Assembly: GCA_035480695.1 (NCBI GenBank)
Contig: DATIHM010000044.1
Coordinates: 1 to 19,466 of the forward strand
Length of the DNA: 19,466 bases
Direction of reading: 5' to 3'
Source: DATBED01 sp035480695
Lineage (GTDB): Bacteria > Patescibacteriota > Saccharimonadia > Saccharimonadales > UBA4665
Translations under genes and position numbers: made by a program
In this document: piece after piece, positions 8,516 through 15,078 of the stretch
Layout of the letters: each line of letters opens with the position of its first letter
Numbering within the stretch: the stretch's first letter is position 1
The notes under the pieces: generated by a model
Seen by the model: the letters and a program-made list of their open reading frames with translations, nothing else
Database searches by the model: none
What the model was told of the DNA's origin: nothing

Positions 8516-8570
8516 GAGTTGTCTGGAGTTTTCCACAGTTATTTTGCCGGTTGGTAAGTATTTCATAGCT

Positions 8571-9875
8571 TTAATAGGTTGGTGTCGCGATAAAGTCGGC
8601 CTTAGCTGTATATGTACCGGTCGGGGTAACGACGGTCGGACTGGCAGCGAATTTGAGGATAAGCGATTCCCTGTCGAGCACTGTCGTGGAGCTGGCTATG
8701 GTAGCTGCTGAGCCGCTTTCGTCCCAGGCATAGCTGCCGCTAGTCGTGCCAGAGACCAGGTTCGCATCGCTGTCATAAGTCGTTGCTGAACCAGTACCAT
8801 CGTAGTTGGTGTTTTTGCGCAAATTATAGGTATTGCCCGTATAACTGCAGGGGTATGCCGTTGCAGGGCTGTTGTTGCAGTTAATTCCAGCCACTGTCAT
8901 GCCGAACGCTTCAGTGCCGGCCGTTATCGTGGCTTTGGTCGTACCGATGGCGTTAACACATTGGTCTGTATTGACAGTACCGGAGTTACAACTTACACCA
9001 GCGACACGAAGTGTTCCCAGGTGGTTGGTGCCCGATTGCTGGATGGCGTCATAGGTGACAGCGGCGCCATTGGTAGCGTTCGTACTTAACTGCGCTATTC
9101 CATTATTAGCGTCGCCGCCGTTCGCCACACTGACCGGCGAAACCGAAACGTTTGACGAGCTCAATGGCCCCAAGCTGATGGAAGTCCCGCTGACACCGCT
9201 GCAGGACGGCGGTGTGGAGGTGTTTGAATCATCGATGGTAGTCGCGCCCACGCAGAAAATCAGCGATTCCTGGATGGTGGCATTAACTGTCAGGGTCTGG
9301 GTGGTCGAGGCGGCGACCGTACCGTTGTCGACGAGTCCGCCAGAGGTTGCCGTGAAGGTATTGTTATTGTAAACCGACATCCTGACGAAGAATGTACAGT
9401 TGACCGTCGCACAGCTGCTGCCGTTGGGGTTCGTGATAGTAGTGAAATGTACTCCGCGGACACTTGAACCGGTTTCGTTACTGGCCGCTGTGCGCTTGGC
9501 ACACAGGATACTGGCCGAGGCCGTACAGTCATTGGCACCGGTGGCGTCGACCGCGAAGTTGGTTCCGCTGACTGTCCATGTGCCAGTCAGGGTGCCGCCA
9601 GCGGTGCTTGAAAAACTGAGGCCGGACGGAGCCGTGCACGTTCCGATAGCTGTGGTGCAGGCCTGGAATTTCAGGCCTTGTATCGGTGACGGGACAGTGG
9701 CAGGCACGAAGCTGAAGTCATAAGTCGTCACGATGCTAGTCTGGGCGCTGCCCAGGGTAAGTGATCGCGATGTAACCGTTGCGGCTGTAGCACTTCCGTT
9801 ATCTATGAGGGGCAGTAAACCTGTGGCCGAAACGAAGAGGACACTAACCATGAGCACTGTGAGTGCTCGGCGCAT
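8571..9875 (-). CDS. Secreted Cys-pair-rich surface protein (family member 2)
   Basis: I place the start at ATG 9875, giving 434 residues that begin directly with a signal peptide (MRRALTVLMVSVLFVSATG). In-frame ATGs at 9908 and 9983 are possible but add a hydrophilic, Cys-containing leader. An AGGGAG sits about 12 bases upstream of 9875. The mature protein matches 7128-8447 throughout: an early RSLTLGSAQTS strand, paired Cys (CTTAIGTC, CTASASILC, CATVNC, CVGATTIDDSNTSTPPSC), TFFVRMSVYN, ISLGPLSS, EAFGMTVAGINC, YTGNTYNLRK, YAWDESGSA and a FIATPTY end. It has no membrane anchor beyond the signal peptide. Likely an abundant secreted surface protein; its molecular function is not recognisable. 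Confidence 0.82.
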   Translation of the reverse strand: MRRALTVLMVSVLFVSATGLLPLIDNGSATAATVTSRSLTLGSAQTSIVTTYDFSFVPATVPSPIQGLKFQACTTAIGTCTAPSGLSFSSTAGGTLTGTWTVSGTNFAVDATGANDCTASASILCAKRTAASNETGSSVRGVHFTTITNPNGSSCATVNCTFFVRMSVYNNNTFTATSGGLVDNGTVAASTTQTLTVNATIQESLIFCVGATTIDDSNTSTPPSCSGVSGTSISLGPLSSSNVSVSPVSVANGGDANNGIAQLSTNATNGAAVTYDAIQQSGTNHLGTLRVAGVSCNSGTVNTDQCVNAIGTTKATITAGTEAFGMTVAGINCNNSPATAYPCSYTGNTYNLRKNTNYDGTGSATTYDSDANLVSGTTSGSYAWDESGSAATIASSTTVLDRESLILKFAASPTVVTPTGTYTAKADFIATPTY

Positions 9876-10012
9876 CGCGGATAATTTCTCCCTATAGTAT
9901 TGCCACATTTGACACTTCGTTATTTGTTTCTCACCACTCTCACAGCTACAAGCGGCTGTTCCATATAACAATAGCACTAGCACTATCGGTAAATCAAGCT
10001 TTTTAGTGATTT

Positions 10013-10762
10013 TTAATACGTGGCGACGGCAACCAAATCCTGGGACATACTATAGCTGCCGGCTTTGCTCGAGCCATTGATATTTACCAGATACGAAATC
10101 GTGTAATCGGTCTCTCCCCAGCCATTGCCGCTGCTCTGGGCTATTGTGTCACCTTTGTTGTATTTAAACAGGCCGCAAGTGTCATAGCCAGTTGATGCTA
10201 TGCCGTGTGCGAATGATGAGTCGGGTACCGGAACCGGGTTGGTACCGAAGTTGGCCGGCGCGGCGTTCGGGCAAGTCGTCTGGTTTTGCACAAGATTGAT
10301 GCCGAACTGCTCGGTGCCTGGGCTCGAGACACCAGCGGTGGTCATAGCATTAAGCGGCGCACCTTCTTCGTTCTTCGGCGGATTGTTGACGCTCACCACC
10401 GTGTAACCGCTATCCACATAGGCCCGCACATGGAAAGTCGCCGTTCCGGTCGCTGGGCTGACAGCACTCAACGTACCGAGGTTGATGGTTGCCCCATTTA
10501 CGACCATTTCCAGAAATGGCGCGTTCGGCGTCAAAAAGCCGGCGTCGGCGCCGTAATTGGCGCTAGTGGTCCGTCCGCCAGTCAAACCTAAGCTCTGTTG
10601 CGCCTGGTAATTCGGCGAACTGGCGTTCAAAAGGCCGCCTGAGCCGATCTGCACCTCGTTGACCTGATAATTAGTAGAACTGGACTGCCCACCGGCGTAA
10701 GCGACAGCCGGAACCAGCACCAAAACCAATCCCAGCAAACCCCAAAGCCTTAAGCGCTTCAT
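10013..10762 (-). CDS. Secreted surface protein of the four-member family (member 1, short form)
   Basis: The 249-residue product has a signal peptide (~1-23, cut after VAYA). Two related segments follow, SSSTNYQVNEVQIGSGG and SSPNYQAQQSLGLTGG, with a third partial SANYGADAGF; this STNYQ...GSGG arrangement is familiar in patescibacterial secreted proteins. The rest shares the family marks: INLGTLSAVSP, TFHVRAYVDSGYT, EQFGINLVQNQ, YTISYLVNIN and the C-terminal DLVAVATY. Two Cys pairs may form disulfides. It starts 16 bases after the stop of 10779-11471 but has its own -10 element. Function unknown; secreted, with no anchor. Confidence 0.82.
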   Translation of the reverse strand: MKRLRLWGLLGLVLVLVPAVAYAGGQSSSTNYQVNEVQIGSGGLLNASSPNYQAQQSLGLTGGRTTSANYGADAGFLTPNAPFLEMVVNGATINLGTLSAVSPATGTATFHVRAYVDSGYTVVSVNNPPKNEEGAPLNAMTTAGVSSPGTEQFGINLVQNQTTCPNAAPANFGTNPVPVPDSSFAHGIASTGYDTCGLFKYNKGDTIAQSSGNGWGETDYTISYLVNINGSSKAGSYSMSQDLVAVATY

Positions 10763-10772
10763 ATCTCAAACA

Positions 10773-10781
10773 AGTATATCA
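10773..10781 (-). promoter_or_regulatory. Extended -10 element, probably leaderless
   Basis: TGATATACT (TG at 10781-10780, hexamer 10778-10773) sits at the end of the preceding gene, 10 bases before ATG 10762. I see no good -35 box, as expected for an extended -10 promoter. Confidence 0.5.
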
Positions 10782-11471
10782 GACCGCTTTGAAGGTTTTC
10801 ATGATACGGGTGAAGGGCGACGAGTCAGGGTCGACCGAGAGGTTGTGGTAGATGATGATGTAGCGGGCTTGCAAGCCGCCGCTGCGCGTCAAGATAAGGT
10901 TGTAGTCGCCGCCGACACGGCCGACTACCACCGTGAACTGCGGCGAATCCGGCACGCAAAGCAAGCTGGTGCCAGCCAACGCCACCGGTTTGATTCGTTT
11001 CAAGTCGGTCGGTTTATAAAGAGTGCCGCAGGCTGGTGAGATGTCGCCGGCCGGCACTAACGAATTGCCGTCCACTATCTGCACCGGTATCACCCGCGTA
11101 GTGGCTAGGTCGCTTTGCAAAGGGGTCTGGTTCACGTAAACCGTCAGCATATGCGCCGGCACACCGTTTACATAAAGTAGATAAGTCAGCTTGTTGGTGG
11201 TGCTATCGTTAGCGGCGTATTGCCACTTGGCCGAATCGCTGAATTCAAAATAGGCGTTCTTGAAAGTCTGCGGACCGGCAATCGTGCTATGAAGGGTTTT
11301 GCCTATGGGCTGGCTGCCGGCGGCGTTCAAATGGTGCAGGTCAAGCAGCACGGCTATGATTACCAGACCGAAAATACCGAAAGCGGCAGCTGCCACGCGC
11401 TTCCGCCTCTTGTAGCGTCGCTGGTTTATCGTTTCTACCGGTTCATTTATTTGGTATGCGGTTTTTGTCAT
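10779..11471 (-). CDS. Bitopic membrane protein of unknown function
   Basis: I place the start at ATG 11471 (MTKTAYQINEP), giving 230 residues. Longer in-frame extension upstream would overlap the divergent gene and encode Pro/Ser-rich sequence typical of antisense reading. The protein has a basic cytoplasmic N-terminus (RRYKRRKR), one transmembrane helix (~26-44) and a soluble extracytoplasmic domain of about 185 residues. The domain has one possible Cys pair (CGTLYKPTD region and LLCVPDS) and ends FTRIMKTFKAV. The layout resembles the bitopic protein at 18378-19040, which also ends in a short SLKI-type helix, but clear homology cannot be claimed by eye. It is divergent from the fibre gene at 11512. 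Confidence 0.75.
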   Translation of the reverse strand: MTKTAYQINEPVETINQRRYKRRKRVAAAAFGIFGLVIIAVLLDLHHLNAAGSQPIGKTLHSTIAGPQTFKNAYFEFSDSAKWQYAANDSTTNKLTYLLYVNGVPAHMLTVYVNQTPLQSDLATTRVIPVQIVDGNSLVPAGDISPACGTLYKPTDLKRIKPVALAGTSLLCVPDSPQFTVVVGRVGGDYNLILTRSGGLQARYIIIYHNLSVDPDSSPFTRIMKTFKAV

Positions 11472-11495
11472 GCTATAACGTTTACGCTTACATCG

Positions 11496-11503
11496 ATTAT
11501 ACT
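11496..11503. promoter_or_regulatory. Overlapping divergent -10 boxes
   Basis: TATAAT on the minus strand (11501-11496) and TATACT on the plus strand (11498-11503) share four bases. The plus box ends 8 bases before ATG 11512 (leaderless geometry); the minus box predicts a leader of about 18 bases for the gene starting at 11471. Polymerase could not occupy both at once. Confidence 0.5.
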
Positions 11504-11511
11504 GTATTACT

Positions 11512-12540
11512 ATGGACGAGCCAGACGACGCCTTAGACGCGGCCCCAGAAGGTGAAGATTTAGATAGCTCCTCATCGGATTCGCCGGCAGACAGCCCGAG
11601 CGGTGGCGACAGTCCCGGTAGTAGCAAGCCGTCCGGTGGTCCCGGCGGCGACAAAAAAGACGACTCGGCAGCCATAGCCCAACAGGCCAGTAAATCCGGC
11701 ACAAAAAAGAAGTCCTTTGCCCGCTTCAACGTCTACCTGGTACTTTTCATATTCGTGTTGGTCATTGCTCTGGGCGTAATCGGCGCCACGTACATTGCCA
11801 GCAAAAAAAGTTCCAATACGACCAGTATATCGTCACAAAGCCTGTCGGGGAGCAGCTTCGCCCAGCTGGCTAACAGCGACGCTACAGTCGGTGATACCGG
11901 CCAGGTGCTGAACGTGCAAAGCAGCGCTATTTTCGCTGGCAAACTGTTGGCACGGCAGGATTTGGAAGTCGCTGGCAGCCTGCAGGTCGGCGGCACGGTA
12001 GCCCTCAACGGCCTGACAGTCAACGGCACGACCCAGTTCGGACAAGTCCAGATTAACAAGAACCTGGCCGTGGCCGGCGACACCAGCCTGCAAGGCTCTG
12101 CCACCATCGCCAAAAGCCTACAAGTCAACGGAACCGGCAATTTCAGCGGAGCCGTTTCGGCGCCGCAGCTGACGACTTCGTCTTTCCAGCTTAACGGTGA
12201 CCTGGTGCTCACCCACCACGTCGTCATCGGCGGCGCCACTCCTTCGCATAGCGGCGGCAGCGCGTTGGGAAGCGGCGGAACGGCCAGCGTTTCCGGCAGC
12301 GATAGTAGCGGAACAGTATCGATTAACACCGGTGCGAGCCCGGCCGCCGGCTGCTTTGTGACCGTGGATTTCACCGCCAAGTTCGGCTCCACACCACACG
12401 TCTTACTGACGCCGGTCGGCTCCAGTGCCGGCGGCCTGTCTTATTATGTGAACCGCAGCACGTCTAGTTTCAGCATCTGCGATTCATCAGCGCCTCCAGC
12501 CAGCGCATCCTTCGGTTTCGATTACTTCGTCGTCGATTAA
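11512..12540 (+). CDS. Type II membrane-anchored fibre-like surface protein
   Basis: This is the only intact plus-strand gene (342 residues). A cytoplasmic Asp/Ser/Pro/Gly-rich tail (~1-60) and a basic patch (KSGTKKKSFAR) precede one transmembrane helix (~73-95), then a stalk (~100-245) of short beta repeats of the type LEVAGSLQVGGTVALNGLTV and SATIAKSLQVNGTGNFSG. A Gly/Ser linker leads to a C-terminal domain (~265-342) with VSINTGASPAAGCFVTVDF, TPHVLLTPVGSSAGGLSYYV and a final FDYFVVD, a domain type seen at the tips of fibre-like proteins. Same plan as the giant fibre at 1-2914, so probably an attachment or surface-display protein (inference). Its stop overlaps that of the epsilon gene, which is read on the other strand. 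Confidence 0.85.
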   Translation: MDEPDDALDAAPEGEDLDSSSSDSPADSPSGGDSPGSSKPSGGPGGDKKDDSAAIAQQASKSGTKKKSFARFNVYLVLFIFVLVIALGVIGATYIASKKSSNTTSISSQSLSGSSFAQLANSDATVGDTGQVLNVQSSAIFAGKLLARQDLEVAGSLQVGGTVALNGLTVNGTTQFGQVQINKNLAVAGDTSLQGSATIAKSLQVNGTGNFSGAVSAPQLTTSSFQLNGDLVLTHHVVIGGATPSHSGGSALGSGGTASVSGSDSSGTVSINTGASPAAGCFVTVDFTAKFGSTPHVLLTPVGSSAGGLSYYVNRSTSSFSICDSSAPPASASFGFDYFVVD

Positions 12541-12908
12541 ATGTCTAAGAACACGATTACCTGGTCTGCCTTGACATGCAACATGCCGCCAGCGATCTTG
12601 ATTTTCTGCTCACCGTCTTTGACAGTCCGCACAATCAAATCACATGGGCTGAGCAGTGAGATGAAGTTATGGTGTCTCGGCAACACATCGAACGGGCCGG
12701 TACGGTTTTCGGCCGTCAAGCTGAAAGCCAGGCCATTGTAATAATCATGGAATGGCGAATAAACGTGCACTTCCATGCTCAGCTGGCCCTTGTTTTTGCT
12801 GTAGTCAGCGACGGCCTGTTGCTGCTCTTTTTCGGCGGTCGATTCCGGCTTGGACCCTTCATCGGTTATGGCCCGCTGCTCATCGACGCCGGCCGGCCCG
12901 TCGCTCAT
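12537..12908 (-). CDS. atpC: F1-ATPase epsilon-like subunit lacking the C-terminal helical domain
   Basis: In F-type ATPases epsilon binds gamma and the c ring, and its C-terminal helices inhibit ATP hydrolysis. This 123-residue version has the N-terminal beta-sandwich domain (~43-123): MEVHVYSPFHDYYNG, then FDVLPRHHNFISLL (equivalent to FGVLPNHAPL), and GGMLHVKADQVIVFLDI. It stops at the end of the sandwich, so the usual ~45-residue helical hairpin is absent. Instead there is an N-terminal extension of ~43 Glu/Gln/Lys-rich residues. The start at 12908 overlaps the beta stop by ATGA, which supports it; an internal ATG at 12776 would remove the extension. It converges with the fibre gene, the two sharing a TTAA. 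Confidence 0.85.
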   Translation of the reverse strand: MSDGPAGVDEQRAITDEGSKPESTAEKEQQQAVADYSKNKGQLSMEVHVYSPFHDYYNGLAFSLTAENRTGPFDVLPRHHNFISLLSPCDLIVRTVKDGEQKIKIAGGMLHVKADQVIVFLDI

Positions 12909-14209
12909 ACGACGATTTCCTCGATGCTTTTCAGGGTATCCTCGCGGCTGAAGAAGTCGCCTTTAACACCGGTGTGCTTGGTCATGACGTTCATATTCTG
13001 GGTGAAGTTGGTGATGAGCTTTTTAGCCTTGGCGTAGTCTGCACGGTCAGCAGCGCTAAGTTCCTCTTCGCCAATGATGGCGATGATTCCTTTTAGCGAT
13101 TCATACTTTTGCAGCAGCGCTTGCACCTGTACGCTTAGCAGGTAATGCCTGTCGCCGACGATTTCCGGCGTCAAAAGGCTGGAGGTCGTCAGGTTCAGGT
13201 CAACGGCCGGGCGGATGCCTTGCTCGGCGACTTTGCGCGACAGCACGATAATCGAGTCCATCTCATGCTGGATGAACTGCACGGCCGGGTCAGAGATGTC
13301 GTCGGCCGGCACGTAAATCGTCTGCACAGAGGTGATTGAGCCGTTCTCGTTCGAACTCAGGCGGTCCTGCAGCGTCTTAACGTCCGAGAAAATGGTCGGC
13401 TCATAACCACCTTCGTTCGGTATCTGGTCAAGGATGGTCGACAGCTCGTTGCGGGCCTGCACATAACGGAACATGTTATCGGCGAAGAATAGGATGTCCT
13501 TGTGCTGCTCGTCGCGGAAAAACTCGGCCGACGACACGGCCGACACGCCGATCAGGGCGCGCTGCACCGGGTTCTCATTCATCTGCGCGAAGAACATGCA
13601 GGTGTTTTTGAGCAGGTCGTTCTCTTTCAACGTCACGTACAATTCATGGCCTTCACGGATTCGCTCACCGATGCCGGCGAAAAACGACAGGCCGCCGCCG
13701 CTCTGGGCGATGTTGTTGATGAGCTCCATGGTCAGAACCGTCTTGCCGACGCCGGCGCCACCGATAATACCGATTTTGCGGCCTTTCACGAAAGGTGTGA
13801 AGAAATCGATGACCTTGATGCCGGTTTCCAGAATCTCCGGCTTTGCCACCGAGAAGTCGGATGTTTTGCCCGGCAATGTGAGGATGTCTTTGTACTTGGC
13901 CTGCTCGTCCGTAATCTTATCCTGGCCGTCGAGCGGGTCGCCTAAAGCGTTCAGGACCCGGCCAATCATGGCTTCGCCGGCCGGCACTTCAATGCCTTTA
14001 CGGGTGCGTTCGACTTTCATGCCTTTGGTCAGGCGGACGTCATTGCGCACATTCAGGCAGAAAGCGATACCGCCGGCCTCGAGCTTGTCCACCAGCAATT
14101 GTGTGCCGTGGCCGTTTTGGACTTCGATGAGCTCGTTCAGTGACGGTGGGTCGTCTTCGAATTGGACGCGCGCCACCAAATCTTTAATGGTGATAAGTGT
14201 GCCGGCCAT
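12905..14209 (-). CDS. atpD: F1-ATPase beta-like catalytic subunit, divergent and C-terminally short
   Basis: Beta carries the catalytic nucleotide sites of F1 on the cytoplasmic side. The 434-residue product has the P-loop GGAGVGKT (150-157), the catalytic glutamate E182 in GIGERIREG, Walker B ending in D244 (ILFFADNMFRY), SITSVQTIYVPADD (~291-304) and a DELSEED equivalent, EEELSAADR (381-389). So catalysis should be intact. Odd points: the segment normally DNIFRFTQAGSEVSALLGR reads DNMFRYVQARNELSTILDQ; the adenine-stacking Tyr of GIYPAVD is Arg333 (GIRPAVD); and the protein ends at LKSIEEIVV, lacking about 35 C-terminal residues usually present. Its ATG shares one base with the gamma stop (TGATG), showing translational coupling. 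Confidence 0.92.
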   Translation of the reverse strand: MAGTLITIKDLVARVQFEDDPPSLNELIEVQNGHGTQLLVDKLEAGGIAFCLNVRNDVRLTKGMKVERTRKGIEVPAGEAMIGRVLNALGDPLDGQDKITDEQAKYKDILTLPGKTSDFSVAKPEILETGIKVIDFFTPFVKGRKIGIIGGAGVGKTVLTMELINNIAQSGGGLSFFAGIGERIREGHELYVTLKENDLLKNTCMFFAQMNENPVQRALIGVSAVSSAEFFRDEQHKDILFFADNMFRYVQARNELSTILDQIPNEGGYEPTIFSDVKTLQDRLSSNENGSITSVQTIYVPADDISDPAVQFIQHEMDSIIVLSRKVAEQGIRPAVDLNLTTSSLLTPEIVGDRHYLLSVQVQALLQKYESLKGIIAIIGEEELSAADRADYAKAKKLITNFTQNMNVMTKHTGVKGDFFSREDTLKSIEEIVV

Positions 14210-15078
14210 CAGGCGCTACCTCCGGCGGCGGCTGCCCGTCCCTTCTTAAGCCCGTTGACGATTTCTTTCAAGCGCTCGTCTTTTACGGCGCGTTTGGCGC
14301 GGTTGTAGTCAGTGTGCAGCTCGGTCTTCATTTCATCGGCCCGGTCATGCGAAGCGGTCATGGCCCGGAAGCGCGAGGCGTACTGTGCCAGTTTCGATTC
14401 CAAAATCAGCTGGCTGATAGAGATCTGCATCATGGAGCGTTCCAGGTGGGCAGCCACGGCGTAAGTCGTCGGCTCGAAAATGTAGGTCTCTTCGCTGATG
14501 ACATCCTCCGGTTTGTCGCTGCTGGTGCCTTTCTCTTTGATAGCTGCCGACAGCTCGATGCGCTTCACATCTTGCACCATCAGTGAAACGTACTCCTGGT
14601 AAAACAGTTTGGTTGAGCGGTATTGCTGGACCAGCCGGGTTATCGGTTCGACATTTATGTTGCGGTCTTTGTGCGGCATTTTGAAGTATTTCTTGAAGGC
14701 GATGCCACGTTGGGCCAGTTGCGTGGCGCCGTGGTGGCCGATAACGATGATGTCGACCTCCTCTGGCTTATAGGTTTTCAGCATCAGATCGACCAACTTG
14801 CGGTCGATGTCGCCGCTGAAGCCGCCCTCTGCCGTGATGATGATATACAGCTCTTTGTCGATGACTTTGACATCGCTTTCGCGGCCGAAACTGAAGAGCG
14901 AATCGACGCGCAACTGCGAATAAATGTGCCACAACTCATTAAAGAATTTTGTTGACTGCAGCACCTGGTCGCGAATCTGCGAGATACGCATGCTGGCAAT
15001 ACCTTCGAATGCGCTGGTCAGCTCAGACAGCGTCGTCATCGAGACCTCTTCGGCAGCGATTTCATTAGGGCGTCTCAT
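14209..15078 (-). CDS. atpG: F1-ATPase gamma-like rotor subunit, divergent
   Basis: Gamma is the central shaft turning inside the alpha-beta ring. The 289-residue product has the two terminal helices expected of gamma: an N-terminal one (~1-45, with EIAAEEVSMTTLSELTSAFE aligning to the usual EIRRRIKSVKNTQQITKAM) and a C-terminal one (~225-275) with YASRFRAMTASHDRADEM and NRAKRAVKDERLKEIVNG. The middle holds a Rossmann-like part (ELYIIITAEGGFSGDID, VDIIVIGHHGATQLAQRG). The N-terminal helix is strongly diverged from the canonical KMVAAAKLRR pattern, and an extra KKGRAAAAGGSA tail follows the C-terminal helix. Its start overlaps the alpha stop by ATGA. Identity is secure; the divergence matches that of beta. 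Confidence 0.9.
   Translation of the reverse strand: MRRPNEIAAEEVSMTTLSELTSAFEGIASMRISQIRDQVLQSTKFFNELWHIYSQLRVDSLFSFGRESDVKVIDKELYIIITAEGGFSGDIDRKLVDLMLKTYKPEEVDIIVIGHHGATQLAQRGIAFKKYFKMPHKDRNINVEPITRLVQQYRSTKLFYQEYVSLMVQDVKRIELSAAIKEKGTSSDKPEDVISEETYIFEPTTYAVAAHLERSMMQISISQLILESKLAQYASRFRAMTASHDRADEMKTELHTDYNRAKRAVKDERLKEIVNGLKKGRAAAAGGSA

Noticed and set aside
8529..8537. TTTTCCACA, a DnaA-box-like sequence; a second copy is at 3087-3095.
   Set aside because: Two isolated sites more than 5 kb apart in short intergenic gaps, with no clustering or AT-rich unwinding region. Not an origin.
6073..9875. Classical WxL domains in the secreted family.
   Set aside because: Only a single YAWDESG-type motif is present and the second WxL is missing, so the family name is not justified from sequence alone.
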